From Ignavibacterium sp. (GTDB lineage: Bacteria; Bacteroidota; Ignavibacteria; Ignavibacteriales; Ignavibacteriaceae): 64,000 nucleotides of DNA. Under the pieces are notes generated by a model. The model was given only the letters and a program-made list of their open reading frames with translations, made no database searches and was not told the origin of the DNA. Of this stretch, positions 41,596 through 49,563 are shown in pieces. The DNA lies in assembly GCA_018335755.1 (NCBI GenBank), contig JAGXRK010000045.1, positions 372,001 to 436,000 on the forward strand. The letters are read 5' to 3'. Every line of letters begins with the position of its first letter. Position 1 is the first letter of the stretch. A program made the translations under genes and the position numbers.

Positions 41596-43611
41596 CTACT
41601 TTAAAAACTTATTAAACCAGCCATAGACTGTTTCCCACCACAGTCTTGAGTTTTGAGGTTTTGCTACAAAATGTGTTTCATCAGGAAAATATAAAAACTT
41701 ACTTTCTACACCTAACCTTTGCAAAGATGTAAATAACTGAAACGCCTGTTCTTCAGAAACTCTGAAATCATAAGCGCCGTGAACAACAAGTACCGGAGTT
41801 TTGGCATTATGAATATATCTGTGCGGCGACCATTTTTCATAAATTTTTCGTTTATCCCATGGTGTACCGCCGTATTCCCACTCGGGGAACCAGAGTTCTT
41901 CAGTTGTGCCGTACATGCTTTCCAGGTTAAACACTCCTGCATGCGATACTAATGCATTGAATCTGTCTGTATGGCCGGCAATCCAGTTAATCATATATCC
42001 GCCATAAGATGCACCGGCAGCGAAGGTATTATCTCCATCAATGAACGAAAAATTCTCAACAGCATAATCATAGGCATTCATAAGATCGATATATACTTTA
42101 CCTGCCCAGTCACCGGAAATTTCATCTGTAAATTTTTGTCCATATCCTGTTGAACCTCTTGGATTGGGTGCAACAACCACGTAACCTTGAGATGCAAACA
42201 TCTGGTAATTCCATCTGTAATGGAAGTTGTCGCTCCACGAACCCTGAGGACCTCCGTGGATTAAAAATATCATCGGATATTTTTTATCAGGATTGAAGAA
42301 TGGAGGTTTAACCAATATTGATTGAACTTTTACATCTTCAGCACCATCACTCCAAAAGGTTTCAATAGAATTAGTTTCAAGGTTAGCAAGAACATCTTTG
42401 TTCACAGAGGTGACCTGTCTTAAAGTATTTTTTCCATCGGTACTGATTGAGTATATCTCAGCTGGCATATTTGATCTTTGTTTCAGAAAATATAAAGTGC
42501 TGCCGTCTTGTGATATTGAAAGACTTGTATTGTAATTTTCTTTATGAAATAAATCAACGTTACCGGATTCGACATCAAGTTTGTAAATTGATTTATATAT
42601 TTCATTATCAGCGTTAAAATAAATGAATTGTGAATTTGGAGACCAGACAAAATCATCAACAGATAAATCTGCATCTTCAGTAAGATTTTTCATCTTGCCG
42701 GATTTTCTCTCATATATAAGAATATCCTTCTTATCTGCCTCAAAACCTTCCCGCTTCATTGATGTCCATGCAAGATACTTCCCATCCGGGGAGTAAACGG
42801 GCTGGCAGTCAACACCTTTACTTACCGATATAAGTTTTGGTGATGATGGTGCTTTTAAACTTACTAAATAGATCTCATTATTTGTGCTGATTGCAGAGCT
42901 AAATTCAGGATTCATTGTAAAAGCAACTTCATTTCCGTCGGGGGAAAAATTATAATCATTTGCTGATCCTAAAGAAAGCGGGGGCACATCTTCTTTATAT
43001 CCCTCAGTCAGATCTGTGTATTTTCCGGTTTCTGCATCAAGTAAAAATAAATGACTGCGTTTATCTCCCCGCCAGTCATTCCAGTGCCTGTACATAAGCT
43101 GATCGAAAACTTTAGCTTTAACCTTACTTTCTTCTCTTGCTTTATCTATTTCTTCATTGCACTGTTGGGTAGTACAATCCGGATAAACAGAAGAAACGAA
43201 CAAAATCTTCTTTCCATCGGATGACCACTTAAATCCCGATGCTCCTGTATAAATATTTGTTAATTGTCTTTCACCTTTTCCGTCAAGACCGGCAATATAA
43301 ATCTGTCTGCCCATCGTGTAAGCAATCTGTTTTCCATTAGTGGAGAATTTTGGTTCACTTTCATTTTTATCTGAATATTTGAAAGGTCTAAGATTACTTC
43401 CGTCAGAATTAATAAGATAAATGTCCGTGTTTCCTTTATTTGCTTCAAATGTGAAACTGGTTAATGAAAATGTTATTGTTTTCCCGTCGGGCGATACATC
43501 ATAAGAGCCAATCCTTTTCATTGCCCAAAGGTCATCCACACTAATTGCTCGTTTGGATTGAGGAAAAACAGTTACGGAGAAAAAGAAAAGTAATAAGAAG
43601 ATTTTTTTCAT
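41596..43611 (-). CDS. Secreted S9-family prolyl oligopeptidase-like peptidase
   Basis: A 671-residue exported peptidase with a signal peptide (MKKIFLLLFFFSVTVFPQ). An N-terminal seven-bladed propeller of WD40-like PD40 blades follows ('DVSPDGKTITFSL', 'FSTNGKQIAYTMGRQIYIAG', 'KYLAWTSMKREGFEADKKDILIYE'). The C-terminal alpha/beta-hydrolase domain has nucleophile Ser in 'FAAGASYGGYMINWIAGH', Asp in 'LVVHGAYDFRVSEEQA' and His in 'FPDETHFVAKP'. Matches dipeptidyl/acylaminoacyl peptidases (S9C). It precedes the YkvA gene by 9 bp. It lacks a T9SS tail, so it probably stays periplasmic. Confidence 0.93.
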   Translation of the reverse strand: MKKIFLLLFFFSVTVFPQSKRAISVDDLWAMKRIGSYDVSPDGKTITFSLTSFTFEANKGNTDIYLINSDGSNLRPFKYSDKNESEPKFSTNGKQIAYTMGRQIYIAGLDGKGERQLTNIYTGASGFKWSSDGKKILFVSSVYPDCTTQQCNEEIDKAREESKVKAKVFDQLMYRHWNDWRGDKRSHLFLLDAETGKYTDLTEGYKEDVPPLSLGSANDYNFSPDGNEVAFTMNPEFSSAISTNNEIYLVSLKAPSSPKLISVSKGVDCQPVYSPDGKYLAWTSMKREGFEADKKDILIYERKSGKMKNLTEDADLSVDDFVWSPNSQFIYFNADNEIYKSIYKLDVESGNVDLFHKENYNTSLSISQDGSTLYFLKQRSNMPAEIYSISTDGKNTLRQVTSVNKDVLANLETNSIETFWSDGAEDVKVQSILVKPPFFNPDKKYPMIFLIHGGPQGSWSDNFHYRWNYQMFASQGYVVVAPNPRGSTGYGQKFTDEISGDWAGKVYIDLMNAYDYAVENFSFIDGDNTFAAGASYGGYMINWIAGHTDRFNALVSHAGVFNLESMYGTTEELWFPEWEYGGTPWDKRKIYEKWSPHRYIHNAKTPVLVVHGAYDFRVSEEQAFQLFTSLQRLGVESKFLYFPDETHFVAKPQNSRLWWETVYGWFNKFLK

Positions 43612-43724
43612 CGGTGCCTCTAAAGAATTATTAATTTATGATCTAAAAAATACGGTTTACCCAATCGAAAGGCAAAGTAAAGCGTTATGCTGTGCATAAA
43701 ATTTAAACTTAATATCATTATTGC

Positions 43725-43732
43725 TAACTTTG
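43725..43732 (+). promoter_or_regulatory. TAnnTTTG -7 element for the methyltransferase gene
   Basis: TAACTTTG lies 21 bp before the ATG at 43754. It overlaps the alternative TTG start (43721) given by the ORF track, which supports the shorter gene model. Confidence 0.45.
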
Positions 43733-43753
43733 TTACAAAATTTTTACAAAAAG

Positions 43754-44467
43754 ATGGCAGATACGCAAAATATTTTTCTCCCCGGTGGATTTAAGCAGTT
43801 CAGAATCCTAAAATCAAAGTATGTAATTGCCGATAAATCCGTTTTAGTCATTGGCTCAGGCAGTGAAAAAATTGCATTTAAAATGCTGGAAGCTGGTGCC
43901 GCTCGTGTCAGCTTTATAGTTAACGAGTATGAGTCATTAATAAACGCACGGTTTGTTTTGTCAGTCCAGAATAAAGTTTCTGCAAAGATGATGGATTATG
44001 ATAACACTGATTTTAATGATAATGAATTCGATCTTGTTTATGCACAGGCATCTATAAGCACTACAAACAGAAATAAAATAGTTAAAGAGGTTAAACGAAT
44101 TCTTAAAACGGGTGGAACTCTTTGCACAGGTGAAATTACAGCTAAAGAAAAAGATTATCCAACATTTGTAAGAGACATATTTGAATCCTCTGATGTTTCA
44201 CCTTTACTTCACGAAAGCTGTGAAAAATATTTTATAGAAAGAAAATTTGAAATGATGTATAGTGAAGATTTATCTTCCTCCTTGAAAAACTTTTATGAAA
44301 CAGCCAAACAGTCTTTGAAGGATGTGATTAATGAACTTTCTGATAAAGAAAAAAGTCACTACAAGAAATTACTAAATAAAATAAGTCACGAATCGAATGC
44401 ATACCTTGAACTTGGTGCAGATAGATATATTGGGTTTAAGATGATGATACTGAAAAAATCAGAATAA
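43754..44467 (+). CDS. Class I SAM-dependent methyltransferase-like protein
   Basis: A roughly 237-residue protein with a recognisable SAM fold: motif I 'KSVLVIGSGSEKIAFKMLEAGAARVSFIVNEYES', and 'DFNDNEFDLVYAQASISTTNRNKIVKEVKRILKTGGTLCTGEIT' for the motif IV/V region. Motif I is 'VIGSGSEK' in place of the usual GxGxG, so cofactor binding is less certain. The C-terminal part is helical and charged. The track start is TTG 43721, but a -7 promoter box sits there; ATG 43754 (MADTQNIF) is preferred. Confidence 0.8.
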   Translation: MADTQNIFLPGGFKQFRILKSKYVIADKSVLVIGSGSEKIAFKMLEAGAARVSFIVNEYESLINARFVLSVQNKVSAKMMDYDNTDFNDNEFDLVYAQASISTTNRNKIVKEVKRILKTGGTLCTGEITAKEKDYPTFVRDIFESSDVSPLLHESCEKYFIERKFEMMYSEDLSSSLKNFYETAKQSLKDVINELSDKEKSHYKKLLNKISHESNAYLELGADRYIGFKMMILKKSE

Positions 44468-44542
44468 TAAGACTGCTTTTAAAACATTTTTAATTTATTT
44501 GTTACAAATCACTTATGACTTTTCATAGTTCATCGACTTATC

Positions 44543-44550
44543 TATTTTTG
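44543..44550 (+). promoter_or_regulatory. gpmA: TAnnTTTG -7 element for gpmA
   Basis: TATTTTTG lies 39 bp before the gpmA ATG. No TTG at the standard -33 position. Confidence 0.4.
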
Positions 44551-44589
44551 TACGGTCAAATTCAAAACAATATTTACCAGGAGAAATAA

Positions 44590-45336
44590 ATGTATAAAGT
44601 TGTATTATTAAGACATGGTGAAAGCACCTGGAATAAAGAAAATCGATTTACCGGATGGACAGATGTTGATCTTTCTGAAAAAGGAATTCAAGAAGCAAAA
44701 AAAGCTGGTCAAACTCTAAAAGCTGAAGGCTTTAAATTTGATTTAGCGTACACCTCCGTTTTAAAGAGAGCTATTAGAACTCTCTGGCTTGCAATGGATG
44801 AAATGGATCTAATGTGGATTCCGGTAATCCGACACTGGAGATTAAACGAGCGCCATTACGGAGCATTACAAGGATTGAACAAAGCTGAGACGGCAACAAA
44901 TTACGGGGATGAACAGGTTAAAATCTGGAGACGCAGTTATGATATACAGCCGCCGGCATTGGATAAAACTGATGAGCGTTATCCCGGTTTTGATCTCCGC
45001 TATAAAGATTTAAGTGATGATGAACTTCCATTAACTGAATGTTTGAAAGATACTGTAACGAGGTTTGTCCCCTATTGGGAAAAGACTATTGCACCAACAG
45101 TTCAATCAGGCAAAAAAGTTCTTATTACTGCACACGGCAATAGTTTAAGAGCGCTGGTAAAATATCTTGACAATATACCTGATAATGAAATTGTTGAGCT
45201 TAATATCCCGACAGGAATTCCTCTCGTGTATGAGCTCGATAAAAATTTAAAACCTATAAAAAACTACTATCTGGGTGACCAGGAAGAAATTGCTAAAGCA
45301 GCCGCTGCGGTTGCAAATCAGGGTAAAGCCACATAA
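44590..45336 (+). CDS. gpmA: 2,3-bisphosphoglycerate-dependent phosphoglycerate mutase
   Basis: Interconverts 3- and 2-phosphoglycerate in glycolysis through a phosphohistidine. The 248-residue protein has the RHG motif '[29 protein letters not shown]', the '[38 protein letters not shown]' segment that defines the dPGM group, and the second catalytic His in '[18 protein letters not shown]'. An 'ccaggagaaat' ribosome binding site precedes the ATG. Monocistronic. Confidence 0.96.
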   Translation: MYKVVLLRHGESTWNKENRFTGWTDVDLSEKGIQEAKKAGQTLKAEGFKFDLAYTSVLKRAIRTLWLAMDEMDLMWIPVIRHWRLNERHYGALQGLNKAETATNYGDEQVKIWRRSYDIQPPALDKTDERYPGFDLRYKDLSDDELPLTECLKDTVTRFVPYWEKTIAPTVQSGKKVLITAHGNSLRALVKYLDNIPDNEIVELNIPTGIPLVYELDKNLKPIKNYYLGDQEEIAKAAAAVANQGKAT

Positions 45337-45345
45337 AAATTTTAA

Positions 45346-45362
45346 GGGCGTACTGCGCGCCC
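45346..45362 (+). terminator. Possible weak terminator after gpmA
   Basis: GGGCG / CGCCC hairpin (45346-45350 with 45358-45362) just after the gpmA stop, followed by TCATTCATTATATTT instead of a clean T-run. Confidence 0.35.
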
Positions 45363-45560
45363 TCATTCATTATATTTACACTTACAGTCACAATTTCTTA
45401 ATTTGAAATTGATAATCTAATTTCTCATTTTTGCATTAGAATCAATTAATAGTATTATTCACATTTTGAACAAACCACAAATACATTTCTACGGGTTCTT
45501 TCAGGCAAATGCCTTTCTGTTTTTATTAAATAAAAATTCATAAATAATCTAGAAGCAAAT

Positions 45561-46922
45561 ATGGCGGTTAAAAAATCGGTTTCATCTAAAAAAGCTCCTA
45601 AAACATTCATACTTGATACAAACGTTATCCTTCACGATGCATCTTCCATTAATATGTTTCAGGAAAATGATGTAATTGTCCCTCTAACTGTGATTGAAGA
45701 ACTCGATCATTTTAAAAGAGGCAGCCAGGTAATAAATCTTAATGCGCGTGAGTTTGCCAGAACATTGGATTCAATGACCGGATCGGCATTATTCAATGGC
45801 GGGATTTCAATGGGTAAAAACCGGGGAAAGCTTCGTATTGCAATCGCTAAAGGTTTAAACCCCTCAATAAAAAACGTCTTCAAAGATGATACTCCTGATC
45901 ATCGTGTTTTAAGTGTTGCTTTTGATTGGAAGGAAAAGCTAAAAGAAAAATCTCAGGTTATTCTTGTTACAAAGGATGTTAACCTGCGAATGAAAGCAAA
46001 AGCACTCGGCATACTTGCGGAAGATTATACAACTGATCGCGTAAAAAGCATTGAAGAACTTTACAGCGGTAAAGGAATTATTGAAAATTTTGATGATGAT
46101 GTTCTAATTAAGCTCTTTAAGCCTCCATATGAAGTGTCTACCGCAAAACTTTTAAAGAGACTTAATGGTGAAGCACTTCCTAATAAATATTACATACTGC
46201 GTAATCAAAGCAGATCAGTGCTGGCAAACCTTGATCAGAATAAAGAACTGCTTCGCAAAGTTGATAAGACCACTGTTTATGGAATCACCCCCCGCAATGC
46301 CGAACAATCATTTGCCGTTGATTCACTTATCAATCCACGAATTCAACTTGTATCAATGACCGGCAAAGCGGGAACGGGAAAAACGCTGCTTGCACTTGCT
46401 GGTGCATTGCACGTTAAAAAATCATATCGGCAAATTTTTATAGCCAGACCGATAGTTCCTCTAAGCAATAAAGATATTGGTTATCTGCCAGGTGATGTAG
46501 AAAGTAAGCTTGCACCATACATGCAGCCCCTCTGGGATAATCTAAAAGTCATTCAGGATCAGTTCCCTGAAAATGATAAATATCATCAGGCAATTGATAC
46601 AATGATAAAAGAAGAAAAACTTGTTATAGAGCCTCTTTCATACATAAGAGGAAGGAGCCTGCAGAGAATTTTCTTTATAGTTGATGAGGCACAGAATCTT
46701 ACTCCTCACGAAGTTAAGACAATCATAACCCGTGCAGGTGAAGGTGCAAAAGTTGTATTCACTGGTGATATTTATCAGATTGATCACCCTTATCTTGATG
46801 GGCAGTCAAACGGCCTTTCATACCTTATTGATAGATTCAAAGGTCAAAGACTTTATGCTCATATTAATCTTGAAAAAGGCGAACGCTCGGAACTGGCAGA
46901 GCTGGCAAGTAATCTGCTTTAA
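45561..46922 (+). CDS. PIN-PhoH ATPase (YlaK-type PhoH family protein)
   Basis: A 453-residue protein with an N-terminal PIN ribonuclease domain ('KTFILDTNVILHDASSINMF', acidic residues in 'TVIEELD' and 'VILVTKDVNLRMKAKALGI') fused to a PhoH ATPase/helicase domain. The latter has Walker A 'VSMTGKAGTGKTLLALAGALH' and Walker B 'IFFIVDEAQNLTPHEVKTIITRAGEGAKVVFTGD'. PIN-PhoH proteins act as ATP-dependent RNA unwinding nucleases in mycobacteria. The canonical toxin-antitoxin partner (PhoAT) is not seen upstream; the 224-bp spacer holds no small ORF that I can support. Confidence 0.93.
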   Translation: MAVKKSVSSKKAPKTFILDTNVILHDASSINMFQENDVIVPLTVIEELDHFKRGSQVINLNAREFARTLDSMTGSALFNGGISMGKNRGKLRIAIAKGLNPSIKNVFKDDTPDHRVLSVAFDWKEKLKEKSQVILVTKDVNLRMKAKALGILAEDYTTDRVKSIEELYSGKGIIENFDDDVLIKLFKPPYEVSTAKLLKRLNGEALPNKYYILRNQSRSVLANLDQNKELLRKVDKTTVYGITPRNAEQSFAVDSLINPRIQLVSMTGKAGTGKTLLALAGALHVKKSYRQIFIARPIVPLSNKDIGYLPGDVESKLAPYMQPLWDNLKVIQDQFPENDKYHQAIDTMIKEEKLVIEPLSYIRGRSLQRIFFIVDEAQNLTPHEVKTIITRAGEGAKVVFTGDIYQIDHPYLDGQSNGLSYLIDRFKGQRLYAHINLEKGERSELAELASNLL

Positions 46923-47074
46923 TGTTTTGATAGCTTGAAGATTTTGATAATATTACAATCGCGCTTTACAATATTATCATTCTAAAACGTATATTATTCA
47001 GCAATTAAGATTTGCTGCCTTTTCATTTGAGTTTAATTTAATAAACAACATTAACATTTTTTTTGAGGGAAGTT

Positions 47075-47887
47075 ATGAGAAATATCAAAATACTCTTTAG
47101 TTCGCTGTTATTAATAATAACTTTTACAGGCTGCCTTCGGGTAAACACTACAATAAATCTTAATCCTGATGGTTCGGGTACTATTGAAGAAACTGTGTTT
47201 ATGAAGGAAGCTGTTTTAGATATGATAAGACAATTTACTTCTGCTTTTGATGAAAACGGTGAAGCAGAAGAATTCACTTTTTACAAAGAAGATGAACAGC
47301 GTAATAAGGCAGGCGACTACGGAGAAGGTGTGGTCTTTAAAAGCGGACAGATATTATCTGAACCGGATTGGGAAGGTTACAAAGTAATTTACTCTTTTAG
47401 TGATATAAATAAATTAAAAATTGATCCTAGTCCCGACAATAAAGTTAATATTGGAGATGAAGTTCAGGAGGAATCTGAACCAGTACGTGAATTTGTAACT
47501 TTTAATTTTAATAAAGGAAATCCCTCTGAGCTGAAAATAAATTTCCCAAAACCAGACTTTGAGAATAATGAAACAACCGAAACGGTTGAAGCAGATACAA
47601 CAGATGCCGGAATGAATGATATGTTTAAGAATATGTTCGAAGGGATGAAGATTTCTGTTAATCTAAAAGTAAATGGTAAAATTGAAGAAACGAATGCATC
47701 TTTTGTTAAAGATAATAACATTACTATGATGGAAATTGATTTTGCAAATATTCTTCTGGATGATGATCTTGTAAAAGCACTCGATTCACAAAAACCGCAA
47801 TCACTTGATGAATTCAGAGAATTAACTAAAGATGTTGAAGGTATTAAAATTGAGTTTAATGAACAGGTAAATGTTAAATTCCGTTAA
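47075..47887 (+). CDS. Lipoprotein of unknown function
   Basis: A 270-residue protein with a lipoprotein signal (MRNIKILFSSLLLIITFTGC; Cys20). The mature part begins 'LRVNTTINLNPDGSGTIEETVFM', a pattern seen in many uncharacterised bacterial lipoproteins, and a charged central region follows. The C-terminal half is Asp/Glu-rich. The track start (TTG 47063) is upstream of a good GAGGGA ribosome binding site at 47065-47070, so ATG 47075 is the real start. It is followed by the DUF4920 gene after a 73-bp spacer containing a promoter. Confidence 0.82.
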   Translation: MRNIKILFSSLLLIITFTGCLRVNTTINLNPDGSGTIEETVFMKEAVLDMIRQFTSAFDENGEAEEFTFYKEDEQRNKAGDYGEGVVFKSGQILSEPDWEGYKVIYSFSDINKLKIDPSPDNKVNIGDEVQEESEPVREFVTFNFNKGNPSELKINFPKPDFENNETTETVEADTTDAGMNDMFKNMFEGMKISVNLKVNGKIEETNASFVKDNNITMMEIDFANILLDDDLVKALDSQKPQSLDEFRELTKDVEGIKIEFNEQVNVKFR

Positions 47888-47894
47888 AAATGAA

Positions 47895-47926
47895 TTGATT
47901 ATTTAAACAAATAAATTATATTTTTG
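47895..47926 (+). promoter_or_regulatory. TTG-N21-TAnnTTTG promoter for the DUF4920 gene
   Basis: TTG (47895-47897), 21-bp spacer, then TATTTTTG (47919-47926), 34 bp before the ATG. Best-matching Bacteroidetes-type promoter in the window along with that of the sensor kinase. Confidence 0.6.
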
Positions 47927-47960
47927 CCCGTAAATTTTTTAACATAAATAAGGAGTCAAA

Positions 47961-48419
47961 ATGCAAAAAACATTAATCTATCTGCTTGGTTTTTTTCTTC
48001 TTTCTGGTCTCAGTTTTGCACAAAGTGAAAAATACGGAAAAGATATTGAGCTAACAGAAAAAACTCTAATATCGGAGATACTCGCCAATCCGGTTGATTT
48101 TGTAGGAAAAACTGTGCTCGTTGAAGGTGAAGTTGGCGACGTATGCACTATGGCCGGCTGTTGGATGAAATTAAAGAGTGATAAAGAAGGTGAAATACGT
48201 ATTAAAGTTAAGGATGGTGAAATAGTTTTTCCTGTTGAAGCAACCGGCAGCACTGCCCTGGTAGAGGGAACTGTTTATACTATTGAGTTTACTCAGGAGG
48301 AAGCTGTTGAATATCTTAAACATATGGCTGAGGATGCAGGAAAGGAATTTGATGAATCAACTGTTACGGGTCCTATGACCATTTACCAGATAAGAGGATT
48401 AGGGGCTGAGATTTATTAA
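47961..48419 (+). CDS. Secreted DUF4920 domain protein
   Basis: A 152-residue periplasmic protein with a signal peptide (MQKTLIYLLGFFLLSGLSFAQ). A compact OB-fold-like domain follows, with 'ANPVDFVGKTVLVEGEVGDVCTMAGCWMKLKSDKEGEIRIKVKDGEIVFPVEATGSTALVEGTVY'. The pattern 'VCTMAGCWM' with two Cys is characteristic of DUF4920, a family suggested to bind metals or haem but without established function. It has its own promoter and a strong terminator. Confidence 0.88.
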   Translation: MQKTLIYLLGFFLLSGLSFAQSEKYGKDIELTEKTLISEILANPVDFVGKTVLVEGEVGDVCTMAGCWMKLKSDKEGEIRIKVKDGEIVFPVEATGSTALVEGTVYTIEFTQEEAVEYLKHMAEDAGKEFDESTVTGPMTIYQIRGLGAEIY

Positions 48420-48439
48420 TTCTTAAGTTAATTTTACTA

Positions 48440-49471
48440 TTAATGAGGAGTCTGAATAGACTCCTTTTTTATTGTCATATCGTTATCTAAAGCGTCAGAT
48501 TTTGACCTGCTTATCATCATAATTATCATCAGTAAAATAAATACCGGCACAAACAGTCTGATTTCAAACATTATTCCCGTTAAAAGAATAAGTAAAAAAT
48601 AAGGAGATGAGAGAGTAAGAAATATTAAGGCTGGTCTTTTGGTCTGTTCATTAAACAAAAAAATCAATAAGGTGCAAATCATAAAAAGAAACCCGATCAG
48701 ATTTTGCGGACTGATTATATTATCGGGGAATGAAATCCTTCCGCTAAAAGACGATTCGAATCCATAAATAATTCTTAAACCAAGATAAATGGCAGAAAAT
48801 ATTATTATAAACAAAAAAAGTTCACTCTTATTAACATTAAATTCCCATTCATCTTTCCTTAAGAGAATCACGATATAGAGCGGGAAAATTAGTGCGATTG
48901 TTTCTCTTGTTAATGCACCTAAAACCAATACTGCTGTAAGGAGCATAGTTGTAAAAATACTTTTCTTAACGAGTAGTAATAAAACAGCAAGTGATATTAA
49001 GAAATAAGATAAAACATCGTATGGCAATATTACAAATTGTGATATGCTGATAATAGCTGTAATGGTAAGTACAGATAGTATCTTTTCCATTTCAGAAAGT
49101 CTTACCCACCTCAGATTATAAATGAAGTATAATACAAATGCCGTGCAACAAAGGAATAAAGTATTAAGAATAAAAAAGCTGTGATACAGCGAAAGTGAGT
49201 CAACATCAAGAAATTCCCGGATCTTGTTAAATGTATTTATGTTTTGGGGAAAATTGATCGATGCAACTATTTCATTTAAATACATTAGAAGAGCTTTGCC
49301 TAAAACTCTGTGCTGATAAACTCCATACCCAAGGTTTTCATTAAAAGATTCTACATCAAAAGTTTTCGCTGGATATGTTGAAACATATCCATAGTAGCTT
49401 ATAAAGTTAAGTGCTGCTGGTATTACAAGACAGATAGCTGCAGCAAGTATAATATTTTTAAATTTTCTCAT
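48440..49471 (-). CDS. Polytopic membrane protein of unknown function
   Basis: A 343-residue integral membrane protein with about nine hydrophobic segments (for example 'IILAAAICLVIPAALNFISYYGY', 'LYHSFFILNTLFLCCTAFVLYFIY', 'MLLTAVLVLGALTRETIALIFPLYIVILL'). A short motif 'ALTRETIALIFPLYI' and 'FEIRLFVPVFILLM' near the end recall GT-C-type glycosyltransferase-like membrane proteins, though the DD/DE signature is not evident. No family identified. Its last codons overlap the DUF4920 terminator. The ATG follows a good site ('caccagatg'). Confidence 0.75.
   Translation of the reverse strand: MRKFKNIILAAAICLVIPAALNFISYYGYVSTYPAKTFDVESFNENLGYGVYQHRVLGKALLMYLNEIVASINFPQNINTFNKIREFLDVDSLSLYHSFFILNTLFLCCTAFVLYFIYNLRWVRLSEMEKILSVLTITAIISISQFVILPYDVLSYFLISLAVLLLLVKKSIFTTMLLTAVLVLGALTRETIALIFPLYIVILLRKDEWEFNVNKSELFLFIIIFSAIYLGLRIIYGFESSFSGRISFPDNIISPQNLIGFLFMICTLLIFLFNEQTKRPALIFLTLSSPYFLLILLTGIMFEIRLFVPVFILLMIIMMISRSKSDALDNDMTIKKESIQTPH
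48446..48471 (+). terminator. Intrinsic terminator after the DUF4920 gene
   Basis: AGGAGTC / GACTCCT stem of 7 bp (48446-48452 with 48459-48465), loop TGAATA, then TTTTTATT. It overlaps the 3' end of the convergent minus-strand membrane gene, encoding part of its C-terminal residues. Confidence 0.82.
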
Positions 49472-49512
49472 CTGGTGGAAAACAAACTAATTTTATTTAC
49501 TTTTTAGCAATA

Positions 49513-49540
49513 ATAAAAAGGCGGTTTAAATAACCGCCTA
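49513..49540 (-). terminator. Intrinsic terminator after the M14 carboxypeptidase gene
   Basis: Minus strand: AGGCGGTT / AACCGCCT 8-bp stem (49532-49539 with 49519-49526), loop of 5, then TTTTATTATT. Confidence 0.8.
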
Positions 49541-49563
49541 ATTAAACTGTAATTAAAAAAATA

